The position numbers and the translations under genes are program-made. Shown in pieces: positions 1-7,302 of a stretch of 46,097 nt of DNA (the stretch's first letter is position 1; the number at the start of each line of letters is the position of its first letter). Source of the DNA: Gammaproteobacteria bacterium (GTDB taxonomy: Bacteria > Pseudomonadota > Gammaproteobacteria > SZUA-152). The DNA lies in assembly GCA_011051755.1 (NCBI GenBank), contig DRKN01000177.1:1-46097 (forward strand), written 5' to 3'. Under the pieces are notes generated by a model. That model saw only the letters and a list, made by a program, of their open reading frames with translations. It was not told the origin of the DNA and did not search any database.

Positions 1-481
1 GGGGGTCCATGGCCAGGGCCCGGGCCAGGGACGCGCGCTTGACCATGCCGCCGCTGAGCTGGGCCGGGTAGAGCCGCGCCGCATGTTCCGGCAGGCCCAC
101 CATGGCGATCTTCATGTGCACGATCTCGTCGATGATGGAAGGCGGCAGACGGGTGTATTCCTTAAGGGTAATGCCGATGTTCTCGGCAACGGTCAGGGAA
201 GAATACAGGGCGCCCGCCTGAAACAATACACCCCACTGGCGGCGCAGCCAGGCCGCCTGGCCGCGTGACAGCCTGCCAAGCTCATGCCCCAGCACTTCCA
301 GGTGCCCGGACTCGGGCCGCTGCAGCATGATCATCTCCCGCAGCAGGGTGGATTTTCCTGAGCCACTGCCGCCGAGCAGGCCATAAATCTCCCCCTCCCC
401 CACGGTCAGGCTGACATGGTCGTGCACCAGGTTGTCGCCGAACCGGGTCACCACGTCTGTTACACGAACGACAGGGTTCAT
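1..481 (-). CDS. mlaF: MlaF-type lipid-transport ABC ATPase (3' end cut off)
   Basis: Cytoplasmic ATPase of the Mla system, which moves phospholipid between outer and inner membrane in Gram-negative bacteria. The first 160 residues are in the window, read leftward from ATG at 481. They contain a Walker A (GGSGSGKST), a Q-loop (FQAGALYSSLTV) and the ABC signature LSGGM followed by KRASLARALAMDP, where the window ends just before Walker B. GALYSSLTV after the Q-loop is typical of the MlaF/Ttg2A branch. The start overlaps the stop of the permease gene (ATGA), so the two are translationally coupled. The rest of an mla operon would lie to the left. Host gene, not prophage. Confidence 0.93.
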   Translation of the reverse strand, partial: MNPVVRVTDVVTRFGDNLVHDHVSLTVGEGEIYGLLGGSGSGKSTLLREMIMLQRPESGHLEVLGHELGRLSRGQAAWLRRQWGVLFQAGALYSSLTVAENIGITLKEYTRLPPSIIDEIVHMKIAMVGLPEHAARLYPAQLSGGMVKRASLARALAMDP

Positions 482-1623
482 ATGCCCAGCCTGGTGAAGA
501 CCACCGAGAACAAGGCATCACAGGCAATCACCAGGAAAATGGCGTTCACCACGCTGATGGTGGTGTACCGCCCTATGCTCTCTGTATTGCGTGATACCTG
601 AAAACCGCGGAAGCAGCCGACGATGGCAATCAGCCAGGCAAAGAATGGCCCCTTGGCCACGCCTATCCAGACGTGTTTCACATCCAGCACGTTCTGCAGG
701 CGGTGTATGAATTCCGTCCAGGAGATGTTCAGGTGGATATTGGCCACCACCATGCCGCCGATGATGCCGATGATGTCGGCAAAGAAAATCATCAGCGGCA
801 GGGCGATCATCACGGCAATCACCCGTGGCAGCACCAGGAACCTGTGCGGCTCGAAGCCCATGATGCGCATGGCGTCGATTTCCTGGGTGATTTTCATCAC
901 GCCGATCTGCGCCGTGTAGGACGAGCCCGTGCGGCCCGCCACCACGATGGCCGTAATCAGGGGCGCCAGCTCGCGGGTCACGGAAATGGCGATCATGTCC
1001 ACCACGAAGATGTTCGCCCCGAACTTCTGCAGCTGCACCGCGCCCTGGTAGGCTATGACCACGCCGATGAGAAAGCTGGTCAGGGTGATGATGGGCAGGG
1101 CCCGCACGCCGGCTTCCTGAATGTTCTTCACGATGGCGCCCCAGCGGAACTTCCAGGGCTGCACCAGCAGCAACAGCAGAACGATGAAGTCCTCTCCCAG
1201 AAAGGAAAGGAAGGCCACCAGGTCCCGCCAGGCGGCAGCTGTCGCCTCCCCGAGCTGCACCAGGGGGCCCAGCAGGCGGGAACCCAGGGTGGAGCGCCGC
1301 GGCGGTACAGGCGTGAGATAGGCAGCGACCATCCGCCGCAGTTGCTCCTGGTCGGCCGTGAAGCCGGTCACTTCGACCTCATATCCCTGGCCGCGCAGCC
1401 GGTCCAGGGTGCGCAGGAACAACACCATGCCGCTGGAATCCATTGCGGAGACCTGTGACATGTCCCATTGCAGCCGGCGCTGCCCCAAGCCCTGAAAGCG
1501 GCTGTCCAGCTCACGAACCAACTCATCCAGCGCCTCCACGCGCCAGTCTCCATGTCCCTGGATCAGCAGGCTGTCACCTTGGGTCAGAAACCTCATGCCG
1601 GCCCTGTGCTCTCTTTCCGTCAT
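478..1623 (-). CDS. mlaE: MlaE-type ABC permease with N-terminal STAS domain
   Basis: Inner-membrane permease partner of MlaF. The protein is 381 residues: about 1-100 form a STAS-like domain (LDELVRELDSRF, SAMDSSGMVLFLRTLDRL), and about 120-381 are the MlaE permease with several hydrophobic helices and the family-typical ELAPLITAIVVAGRTGSSY and EIDAMRIMGF segments. Canonical MlaE is about 260 residues with a separate MlaB STAS protein; the fused form is also common in Proteobacteria. The start could be ATG 1623 or the internal ATG ten codons later; neither has a strong ribosome binding site. Host gene. It ends in ATGA with mlaF. The 106 bp upstream, to attL, hold no gene. Confidence 0.93.
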   Translation of the reverse strand: MTEREHRAGMRFLTQGDSLLIQGHGDWRVEALDELVRELDSRFQGLGQRRLQWDMSQVSAMDSSGMVLFLRTLDRLRGQGYEVEVTGFTADQEQLRRMVAAYLTPVPPRRSTLGSRLLGPLVQLGEATAAAWRDLVAFLSFLGEDFIVLLLLLVQPWKFRWGAIVKNIQEAGVRALPIITLTSFLIGVVIAYQGAVQLQKFGANIFVVDMIAISVTRELAPLITAIVVAGRTGSSYTAQIGVMKITQEIDAMRIMGFEPHRFLVLPRVIAVMIALPLMIFFADIIGIIGGMVVANIHLNISWTEFIHRLQNVLDVKHVWIGVAKGPFFAWLIAIVGCFRGFQVSRNTESIGRYTTISVVNAIFLVIACDALFSVVFTRLGI

Positions 1624-1729
1624 CCTGAAAAAGCAACCCCGCTATTTGGTGTGAACAGAACCATTCTACTGCCGCAGCCGCGAGTGATGGGAACTATTCA
1701 TGCTGAACAGCAAACCGGAGAGGGGCAGA

Positions 1730-1745
1730 TGGTGCCCAGGGCCGG
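1730..1745. repeat. attL: 16-bp copy of the tRNA-Leu 3' end
   Basis: TGGTGCCCAGGGCCGG here is identical to 44926-44941, the 3' end (with CCA) of the tRNA-Leu gene on the other side. The identity stops at both edges of the 16 bp. The integrase lies beside the other copy. This defines the prophage as about 1730-44941, and implies that before integration the tRNA gene stood about 100 bp from mlaE. Confidence 0.9.
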
Positions 1746-1764
1746 ACACAAACAGTTAGAAATA

Positions 1765-2467
1765 TCAGCAATATGCTGATTTCATTCGCCCACATCTCGT
1801 CTCGATGGGCAAAGAATGTCCGGGCTCTATAACCCTTGATCGGGCGTCGGACAAGCACACCCGGCGATGCCTGCCCCAAGCCGGTCTCTGCCGGCGATGA
1901 TTGAGCACCACCCTTGCGGGTGGCTCTAGGCTCCCACCTGAGCAACAGATCACGTCTGACCTGCTGGATGGGGGCTTCCCGGGGACTCGCTCCCCAGCGG
2001 CCATCCGTTGACCCTCGGATGGATGGGGGACTTACGCCGCTTGGTCATTGCGGCTGCCTGGCAGATGCGGGCATCTCAGCCCCTGGTGCTTCTTGCCGAT
2101 CGGAGGGGTGTGCTCCCCTGCATGACGGACACTGGAGTGGCGCTCCAGGCCGATCCGTCAAGCCGCGCAGCGCAGGTAGTGGTCACCCTTTCGGCATCCC
2201 TATTAAGGATGGCGGTGGCCAACCCGCGCTTTTTCCCCACGCTGCGGCCGTCGGCCAGCCCGCTTGCCTGTTTCCAGGCTGCCACAGACCATGTGGCGCG
2301 GGCTGCATCCGGTGGCGGTTCCGGTTCAGCGCTTTCCGCCGCCACCGCCGCAGACTGCTCACCAGCTGCCCGGCCATCGCAGGCCGGCTGGCTTCTTTGT
2401 CCCCCTTTCGCGCTCTCGTCCCTGCGGCGACTCAAGCGACCGGCGCTGCGTCCAGCACCGGCGGGTT
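1765..2467 (-). ncRNA. candidate large structured RNA at the prophage edge
   Basis: This stretch (1746-2540) has no convincing protein gene on either strand, but is densely folded. Seen directly: CCACCC/GGGTGG closing a GCAA loop on the minus strand (1908-1923); GGGGA/TCCCC (1981-1995); CCATCCG/CGGATGG (2001-2022); AGATG/CATCT (2063-2076); AGGGG/CCCCT (2104-2119); CTGGAG/CTCCAG (2132-2148) nested in GACGGA/TCCGTC (2124-2159); CATCC/GGATG (2195-2211) nested in GGTCACC/GGTGGCC (2181-2220). The minus strand is favoured by the GNRA loop and the TATAAT box at 2474-2479. A hairpin near 1765-1785 could be its end. Phage-borne giant RNAs such as GOLLD are precedents, but I cannot assign a family. Confidence 0.5.
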
Positions 2468-2473
2468 AAGTGA

Positions 2474-2502
2474 ATTATACGCTATTTCTTTGTTTCGGCT
2501 AT
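2474..2502 (-). promoter_or_regulatory. putative promoter of the structured RNA
   Basis: A perfect -10 box TATAAT reads leftward at 2479-2474. The -35 position (2502-2497, ATAGCC) is poor and lies inside the long palindrome at 2492-2531. Such a layout suggests either repression or activator dependence. Transcription would begin near 2467, exactly where the hairpin-rich region starts. Confidence 0.45.
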
Positions 2503-2531
2503 TTCTGCAAACTTGCAGAAATAGCTGAAAC
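2492..2531. repeat. long near-perfect palindrome, operator-like
   Basis: Two 19-bp arms (2492-2510 and 2513-2531) separated by AC, differing at one position. The arms contain GCTATTTCTGCAA, and GCTATTTCT is repeated again at 2481-2489. It lies between the stop of the Aca1-like gene and the TATAAT box. There is no T-tract on either side, so an intrinsic terminator is unlikely; a protein binding site or a stable RNA hairpin at the end of the operon is more likely. Confidence 0.7.
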
Positions 2532-2547
2532 AATGCCCCCCCTGGAG

Positions 2548-2769
2548 TTAATCAACCGACGCCGCCCAGCACTCCAGCACCACCTGGAGCAGGTAGGGCG
2601 CGGGGCGGTAAGATGACCTGTCCGCGTGGATGAGATGACGCCGAAAGTTGTTCTCGGCGTACCCCAAGCGCTTTGCGATCTCGCGCTGGCTGAGGCCGAT
2701 CTGGCCGATCAGGCTGCGCAGGTAGGCGGGGTCTGGGTTGTAGTGGGCAACCTTGTTTGGGGGCCGCAT
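2548..2769 (-). CDS. Aca1-like helix-turn-helix regulator
   Basis: 73 residues, DNA-binding. The sequence runs NPDPAYLRSLIGQIGLSQRE, then IAKRLGYAENNFRRHL, then YRPAPYLLQVVLECWA. From memory, Aca1 of Pseudomonas phage anti-CRISPR loci (79 aa) shows the same plan: DPDPRYLRGL, GISQRRAAELLG, YRPAPYTVQFALECLA. Aca proteins repress the acr promoter by binding inverted repeats in it. Here it is the last gene of a three-gene operon whose promoter contains a perfect palindrome (3541-3562), and its ATG overlaps the stop of the gene before it (ATGA). All of this fits an acr-aca operon. Homology to Aca1 is my recall, not a search, but the C-terminal YRPAPY motif is distinctive. Confidence 0.85.
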   Translation of the reverse strand: MRPPNKVAHYNPDPAYLRSLIGQIGLSQREIAKRLGYAENNFRRHLIHADRSSYRPAPYLLQVVLECWAASVD

Positions 2770-3065
2770 CAGTTTAGACTCCCGCTGCCGCCACGGATCT
2801 CTACGCCGGTGATCTCCTCCGCCTCGATCTCGGCAATGATCTGTTCCATGACCTGATCTGGCGCACCACCTTGGGCGCGATGATGCTGATACCAGGCAGT
2901 CATTAGTGAGGTGACGATCTCCTCGCTGAACGGTAGATCGTTGTCCTCACAGATTTCCCGGAGGATTTCTGCATCGAACTCGATATCTCCGGTTTCTGGA
3001 TCGCGCGCGAGGCGCAGGTCGGAAAACTGGAGGTCGGCTGGGATTCTGATTTTCGTGATGTGCAT
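2769..3065 (-). CDS. small acidic phage protein, candidate anti-CRISPR
   Basis: 98 residues from ATG 3065, rich in Asp and Glu (FDAEILREICEDNDL; MEQIIAEIEAEE). No recognised domain. A longer form beginning upstream would read through a strong GC hairpin (3075-3094) and overlap the preceding gene, so the short start is preferred. It sits between another unknown gene and the Aca1-like regulator, coupled to the latter by ATGA. Acidic small proteins in this position are often anti-CRISPRs that mimic DNA. It could instead be an ordinary phage protein: the pattern DLRLARDPETGDIEFD recalls uncharacterised phage proteins. Confidence 0.8.
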   Translation of the reverse strand: MHITKIRIPADLQFSDLRLARDPETGDIEFDAEILREICEDNDLPFSEEIVTSLMTAWYQHHRAQGGAPDQVMEQIIAEIEAEEITGVEIRGGSGSLN

Positions 3066-3074
3066 GATGTAAAT

Positions 3075-3094
3075 GCCCCGGCGCACGCCGGGGC
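3075..3094 (-). terminator. GC hairpin inside the acr-like operon
   Basis: Nine-base arms GCCCCGGCG and CGCCGGGGC around a 2-nt centre lie between the 124-aa gene and the 98-aa gene. On the minus strand it is followed by ATTTAC, a weak T-run. It may attenuate transcription so that the downstream genes are made at a lower level, or protect the upstream mRNA end. Confidence 0.4.
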
Positions 3095-3103
3095 TTCTCG
3101 TGA

Positions 3104-3478
3104 TTATTGGTGGTTGTCCCATTCGTCGCACAGGCGCTGGAATGCGTCATACGTGTCAAACTCCATAACGAGTATGTACGCTTGATTTGCAAACTCTGTC
3201 CAGTCGTCAGACTGATAGTAATATGGGTATGACCCCATATTCAGCGCGTTGAGGACCTCCTCGCGGCGTGCATTAGCCCAGTCTGCGACGTATTCCTCGT
3301 TCCCGCCCCAGTCACCAATGCTATCAGCGGCATAGACTGAACTGAGGGGGCCACCTGTCGTTGGGCCGCTATTGGGCGCTTCCGGCGTGCCCATTTTTTC
3401 GTGCAGTTCATTGATTTGCTCCATTACAGGAGCATAAAGCCAATTATTTTGGATTTCGGTGTCGGTGAAAATCGCCAT
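3104..3478 (-). CDS. unknown acidic protein, candidate anti-CRISPR
   Basis: 124 residues from ATG 3478, chosen because of a strong ribosome binding site (GAGGAGAGAAAA before the ATG). Acidic, rich in Trp, Tyr and Asp: IQNNWLYAPVMEQINELHEK, DSIGDWGGNEEYVADWANARR, YYYQSDDWTEFANQAY. No membrane segment or signal peptide and no family that I recognise. It is the first gene behind the consensus promoter at 3541-3569, followed by the 98-aa gene and the Aca1-like regulator. First-gene position behind an Aca-type operator is where anti-CRISPR genes sit; the function is inferred from context only. Confidence 0.82.
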   Translation of the reverse strand: MAIFTDTEIQNNWLYAPVMEQINELHEKMGTPEAPNSGPTTGGPLSSVYAADSIGDWGGNEEYVADWANARREEVLNALNMGSYPYYYQSDDWTEFANQAYILVMEFDTYDAFQRLCDEWDNHQ

Positions 3479-3540
3479 TTTTCTCTCCTCGCCCTTCGGC
3501 TGGTTGCCAGCTCGGGGCCCATTCCCCTGCTGTTGAATAC

Positions 3541-3569
3541 AGTATATCCTCACGGATATACTCTGTCAA
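3541..3569 (-). promoter_or_regulatory. consensus sigma70 promoter with palindromic operator
   Basis: Reading leftward: -35 TTGACA (3569-3564), exactly 17 bp, -10 TATACT (3546-3541). A perfect inverted repeat, AGTATATCC and GGATATACT around TCAC (3541-3562), covers the -10 and most of the spacer. A protein bound there would block the polymerase. The probable ligand is the Aca1-like protein encoded at the end of the operon, or the prophage repressor, although its sites (ATAGCCA-type) look different. It makes the three-gene operon independent of the late promoter. Confidence 0.85.
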
Positions 3570-3638
3570 CGATTTTTTCAGTTTTTTTCCGGAAAGGAAC
3601 GCCGAGGGTGAAAGCGGCGCGGCCGCTGCCGCAGGTGG

Positions 3639-4106
3639 CTAAATCCCACCCAGGTTATACACCAACGAATCCAACGTCACACCGCACACGGTAGGCGTTG
3701 CGGTGATTTGTCCGCCGTAGGAGCTTTCGCGGATTGACACCATCCCGTTGACTATATCGTAATACAGGCCCTCACCGGTAATCACGATATCCCACGTCAC
3801 ATCGTTACAGCATAGTTCCGTGGCGTTTTCGACTGGCGTTGATGTATCTGCCACTACGCCGAAAACCGGCGGATATACGTCATCTGTTGCGCCGTTATCT
3901 ATTGACGTCCCGAGGTAGGCCATACCAGACCCGGCATCTCCAACCCACTGCGATACGAAGCTATCCGGCACACAGCTGCCACCTTCACACGGCGGACACT
4001 CCTGCGGCACGGCGGCTTTCTGCAGCACGATTCCGCCACCGCCGGACGGGCCGGCAATGTTGATTATCCCGCTGTCGGGTGTCAGTGTGCGGCGTATCTC
4101 GCTCAT
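3639..4106 (-). CDS. phage tail-tip region protein, unknown
   Basis: 155 residues. Begins MSEIRRTLTPDSGIINIAGP; Cys-rich stretch QECPPCEGGSCVPD and a later LCCNDVTWDIVITGEG, suggesting beta-rich, possibly disulphide-stabilised structure. Start ATG 4106 overlaps the stop of the 422-aa tail gene by 4 bp, so it is the last gene of the late structural operon. Homology not recognised; a tail-tip, fibre or adhesin accessory role is inferred from position. Confidence 0.75.
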   Translation of the reverse strand: MSEIRRTLTPDSGIINIAGPSGGGGIVLQKAAVPQECPPCEGGSCVPDSFVSQWVGDAGSGMAYLGTSIDNGATDDVYPPVFGVVADTSTPVENATELCCNDVTWDIVITGEGLYYDIVNGMVSIRESSYGGQITATPTVCGVTLDSLVYNLGGI

Positions 4107-5371
4107 AGCGTCACCGTCACCGTCTGCGTCATGTATCCTGCAGCATCAATGACCAGCTCATGCGAGCCTCTGCCGACCGTGAACTGTACCTTACCCTGAT
4201 TGTCAGTCAGTCGCGTGGTAGCCCCGTCCAGCGTGACCGATGCGCGTGATATTGGGTTGCCGGATGCGTCGGTTACTGTGTATGTCAGCTTGCCGTCGGC
4301 ATAGACGTAATTGCTCTGCCCCTGAGACTCAAGAGACACGCCAGACGAACGGGAAACGATGCTGATGGCCCCAGCCAGTCCATCAGATGCCAGCGCCTTT
4401 GCTGTGCTGCCAAGCTCTCCACCCGTCACCTCGGTAACAATGGCGGCGTCTATCGGGCTGTAGGGGTGAGATATGGACACCGACTCCCCTGGCGATACCG
4501 TCTCAGATGTATCGCACTCGACCGCCCACACGGCTGACCCGTACCACGCCAGCCACCGGGATGCATGGGCCTCTGCCGCCGCCGTGGACTGTATCCACCC
4601 AGCGGATACCTGCCCGTCCCGGCGTCCGTAGCGCTCGATGGATTCAGACTCCAGCACCATGGCCCGGCCCGGCTTTCCTTCGGCCCAGTCATGCGCGTAG
4701 GAGTAATTGAGCGCCGTCACGATGCCCGTTGACTCGCATTGCGCCGTCAGTCGTGGCGTGTTGATGTAGCCCAGCTCTACCTGACCGGCAGAAACAGACT
4801 CCGGCGGCCACGGAATAGCAACACCTTCCACGTTCGCGCCCCAGGCCAGCCCCATGCCTGCTGCTATTCTGTCTGTGGCCCGCTGGATGCTCTCGACCGT
4901 ATCCACCACGCCGCCACAGATGATGCTCGTGGACTGCGACCACGCGCGCAGGTCGTCAAAATCCGATACCGCGTAGTCCATGCCACAGACGTTCACGAGC
5001 CAGTCGTACAGAATCAGGTCAGGGCGGTTCAGCAGCTCCCCGGTATCAGGATGCTGTTTGCCGCGAACCGAAACAGTGATTTTGCTCCGGTCATCAACCG
5101 GGTTCGCCAGCTCCAGCACGGCCACCGGAAGCCCCAGCTTATCGACACCATTCTGCAATGCGTAGCCGTCAATCTCCTGCCCGTCCACCGTTACCGAATC
5201 AATACCCTGTATCGGATGCCCGGCTATCAGCCAGAACACCCCGGAACTGTCGTAGGGCTGCGGGCGGAGTGTCACGCGGCCATAGACGACCTGCAGCGGG
5301 TATTCTGCGGGATATTCCGGCCATTCCGTTGATGACCGGAGCGGCACCATGTCTGTATATGCAGCAGTCAT
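4103..5371 (-). CDS. phage tail protein with C-terminal Ig/CarbopepD-like domain
   Basis: 422 residues. The first 340 or so resemble phage tail-tip/baseplate proteins with beta-rich repeats (VTLRPQPYDSSGVFWLIAGHP, SITVSVRGKQ-type strands). The last 70 (YTVTDASGNPISRASVTLDG, TDNQGKVQFTVGRGSHELVI) match the carboxypeptidase-regulatory/Cna-B-like beta-sandwich fold, which is often appended to phage structural proteins and helps surface binding. Overlaps its neighbours on both sides by 4 bp (ATGA). Probably virion tail tip; the exact role is unknown. Confidence 0.8.
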   Translation of the reverse strand: MTAAYTDMVPLRSSTEWPEYPAEYPLQVVYGRVTLRPQPYDSSGVFWLIAGHPIQGIDSVTVDGQEIDGYALQNGVDKLGLPVAVLELANPVDDRSKITVSVRGKQHPDTGELLNRPDLILYDWLVNVCGMDYAVSDFDDLRAWSQSTSIICGGVVDTVESIQRATDRIAAGMGLAWGANVEGVAIPWPPESVSAGQVELGYINTPRLTAQCESTGIVTALNYSYAHDWAEGKPGRAMVLESESIERYGRRDGQVSAGWIQSTAAAEAHASRWLAWYGSAVWAVECDTSETVSPGESVSISHPYSPIDAAIVTEVTGGELGSTAKALASDGLAGAISIVSRSSGVSLESQGQSNYVYADGKLTYTVTDASGNPISRASVTLDGATTRLTDNQGKVQFTVGRGSHELVIDAAGYMTQTVTVTL

Positions 5372-5481
5372 TTCTTGCGCAGCTTCCTGACGATTTTAGC
5401 GGGCAGCGAGATGATATTCATTACCGCCCCAACCTCCATGAATCCAACCATCATCAGCGCCTGTCCGATTCTCTCAATCAT
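5368..5481 (-). CDS. small membrane-associated peptide in the tail operon
   Basis: 37 residues: MIERIGQALMMVGFMEVGAV, then a basic tail ending VRKLRKK. One amphipathic or membrane-spanning helix followed by positive charge. Start ATG 5481 overlaps the previous stop by 8 bp, and the stop overlaps the next ATG (ATGA), which argues for a real translated gene between them. Function unknown. Confidence 0.65.
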   Translation of the reverse strand: MIERIGQALMMVGFMEVGAVMNIISLPAKIVRKLRKK

Positions 5482-6025
5482 TGACCCACGCCTCGCAATC
5501 TGCGAACGAATACTCCGTAGCCGTAGCACCTACAGCAGCGCCCACGGCCAGCGATAGCGCCGTAAGCTCACCAGTTGCCATCGTCACCAGATTGCCCCCG
5601 GCAGCGCCGCAGCCTGCGGCTGTGAGCGTCGTTTTCAGTTTGTTGCACTGCTGGGTTGGCAGTGATTCGGCGTATTCGTTAATGGCAAGCTTGAGAGGCA
5701 GAATAGCCACGCCAAGCGGATTCCCCTCAGCAGCACCAGCACCCGCCGCCAGCAGGCTGGTTACCACGTCAGCGCCCTGACAGACCTCTGCGGCGTCGAA
5801 CCGGGAACGCGGGTACTCACGCCACCACCACAGCTCCCCATCATCAACCAGCCCCACGAAATACACGCGGGAACCGTCGGGCCTGATGAGATAGCCCTGT
5901 CCGAGATTGGCGTGTTGATGGTAGTTCGTGATGACGCCGGGATGCGAGGCGGTGATGACCTCGCGGTAATCACCAGCGTGGGCCAAGGTGACCAGCAGGA
6001 ACAGCAGTGGCAGCGCTCGAATCAC
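5474..6025 (-). CDS. secreted or membrane-inserted phage protein
   Basis: 183 residues with a clear signal peptide (MIRALPLLFLLVTLAHA, cleavage before GDYREV). The second half is Ala/Gly-rich and hydrophobic (LLAAGAGAAEGNPLGVAILP, LTALSLAVGAAVGATATEYS), as in proteins with glycine-zipper-like membrane helices. Two cysteine pairs are possible. Being exported from the host cell and placed among tail genes, it could act in the periplasm during adsorption, DNA entry or superinfection exclusion; this is inference. 4-bp overlap with the preceding gene. Confidence 0.78.
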   Translation of the reverse strand: MIRALPLLFLLVTLAHAGDYREVITASHPGVITNYHQHANLGQGYLIRPDGSRVYFVGLVDDGELWWWREYPRSRFDAAEVCQGADVVTSLLAAGAGAAEGNPLGVAILPLKLAINEYAESLPTQQCNKLKTTLTAAGCGAAGGNLVTMATGELTALSLAVGAAVGATATEYSFADCEAWVND

Positions 6026-6501
6026 AGAATCTCCCTCACAGAGACGTTATCGAAGAACGTCACGTTGCCCTCAGCCACCGCCGCTCCGTGCAGGTCAACA
6101 TTGACCGAATCAGCGCGAGCCGTGAACATGCCGGCCACCACGCCGGATTGCTTGTTGCCCTGGTCAAGCGTCAGCAGATGAGCATCCGTGGCGTCATTGA
6201 TTGACAACCTGCCCGCTACATTGTTGTACACCTCGCTGCAACGGGCATCGATGTGTCCTGTGACGAAATAGGTTTTCCCCGGCTCCACGGGAATGACCTG
6301 ACGTTGCAGAGATTGAGAGTTGACGGACGGCTCAATGCGCATCCTGCCGTTCTCCCATGTCGCTGAACCATGCTCATAGAAATCATCCCAGCCAGAAATG
6401 TCATCGGTGAACTCACCGTTCACCACCAACTCAGGCCCCAGCTTGAACGCCGACGCCACTGGAACACCCAGCATGTTTGAAATCGCGCACAGAATAGACA
6501 T
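6022..6501 (-). CDS. carbohydrate-binding-like tail accessory protein (copy 2)
   Basis: 159 residues. LGPELVVNGEFTDDISGWDD, then ATWENGRMRI, then VEPGKTYFVTG and a C-terminal FFDNVSVREIL match the jelly-roll pattern of carbohydrate-binding module 4/9-like domains. It is a paralogue of the gene immediately upstream (6501-7013), which shares PELV-NG-F, S-GW-DFY-HG, LQRQ and DNVS-RE-L. Tandem receptor-binding-type modules in the tail operon suggest binding to a surface polysaccharide. Confidence 0.8.
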   Translation of the reverse strand: MSILCAISNMLGVPVASAFKLGPELVVNGEFTDDISGWDDFYEHGSATWENGRMRIEPSVNSQSLQRQVIPVEPGKTYFVTGHIDARCSEVYNNVAGRLSINDATDAHLLTLDQGNKQSGVVAGMFTARADSVNVDLHGAAVAEGNVTFFDNVSVREIL

Positions 6502-7013
6502 TACAAAACCTCCCGCATAGATACGTTATCAATGAATGAATAGGAACCTGCATCACAGCCCGTTACGATGTCCAGATTCACGCTGGTTCCTGTTGCTGTA
6601 AATGTTCCGATGAATGTGCCTGATTCACCATTTCCTGCCTGTAGAATGAGAGAACCGTTACCTGTCACTGAGAGACGAGTTGCAACATTGTTATAACAGC
6701 TCGCATTCGTTGCATCTAAGTCGACGGATACTGCATACGTCTTACCTGCCTCTACAGACACGATTTGCCGCTGCAGTGTCTGTGAACCGCAGCCTTCTGG
6801 AAGACACGATAGACGCATCTTTCCTGCTTCCCATGACGCAGTTCCATGCCCATAGAAATCCGTCCACCCGCTCAGGTCGGTGTCAAACGTACCGTTTGTT
6901 ACCAGCTCAGGGCCGTATCCTCCGCCGCCAGCGCTTTCCGTTGGCATTGCCAGCGGGCTGCCAACCGCAGGGCCAATACCTGACATTACCGGCGTGTCCA
7001 TCACAAATCCCAC
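6501..7013 (-). CDS. carbohydrate-binding-like tail accessory protein (copy 1)
   Basis: 170 residues: a Gly-rich N-terminal 35 residues, then the same jelly-roll pattern as its downstream paralogue (GPELVTNGTFDTDLSGWTDF, ASWEAGKMRL, LQRQIVSVEAGKTYAV, FIDNVSMREVL). More AT-rich than its neighbours, so one copy may have been acquired separately. The start may be 7013 or the methionine four codons later. Its beginning overlaps the 99-aa gene by 13 bp. Likely a virion adhesin component. Confidence 0.8.
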   Translation of the reverse strand: MGFVMDTPVMSGIGPAVGSPLAMPTESAGGGGYGPELVTNGTFDTDLSGWTDFYGHGTASWEAGKMRLSCLPEGCGSQTLQRQIVSVEAGKTYAVSVDLDATNASCYNNVATRLSVTGNGSLILQAGNGESGTFIGTFTATGTSVNLDIVTGCDAGSYSFIDNVSMREVL

Positions 7014-7300
7014 CGGCGGGATGCGTACACGCCAACCGAGCCAGCCGTGGCCGCTTTGCTGAACGACAGGCGCATGGGGGAATAAACAGCAATGGTGGTG
7101 TCGGTGTCGGTGAACTCGACATTCGCGCCGTCTTTTGTCAGCGGCTGCCAGTTGGCTCCGCCGTCGATGGAAACATGAACGCCCACGGTCTCACCCGCAC
7201 CAAGTCCGGTACAGATTAGGGTCGTGGGTACTTTCTCCACCAGGTATTCATCATCACCGGCGGAAACCGCGTTGGTCGTGTCAAAGATTTTCAGCGCCAT
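7001..7300 (-). CDS. small phage structural protein, unknown
   Basis: 99 residues: MALKIFDTTNAVSAGDDEYL, VHVSIDGGANWQPLTKDGAN, ending VGVYASRRWDL. The SIDGGANWQ stretch is typical of beta-sandwich structural proteins of phages. Transcribed with the tail genes. No specific family recognised. Confidence 0.75.
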   Translation of the reverse strand: MALKIFDTTNAVSAGDDEYLVEKVPTTLICTGLGAGETVGVHVSIDGGANWQPLTKDGANVEFTDTDTTIAVYSPMRLSFSKAATAGSVGVYASRRWDL

Positions 7301-7302
7301 GG

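Noticed and set aside
673-1458. A 261-codon plus-strand frame opposite mlaE
   Set aside because: Shadow of the MlaE frame with runs of His, Asp and Gln; no protein-like pattern.
1914-2528. Plus-strand frames of 204 and 153 codons, and a minus-strand frame of 119 codons, next to attL
   Set aside because: Low-complexity composition (Ala, Arg, Pro, Ser), no ribosome binding site, no domain, and the sequence is occupied by nested hairpins instead.
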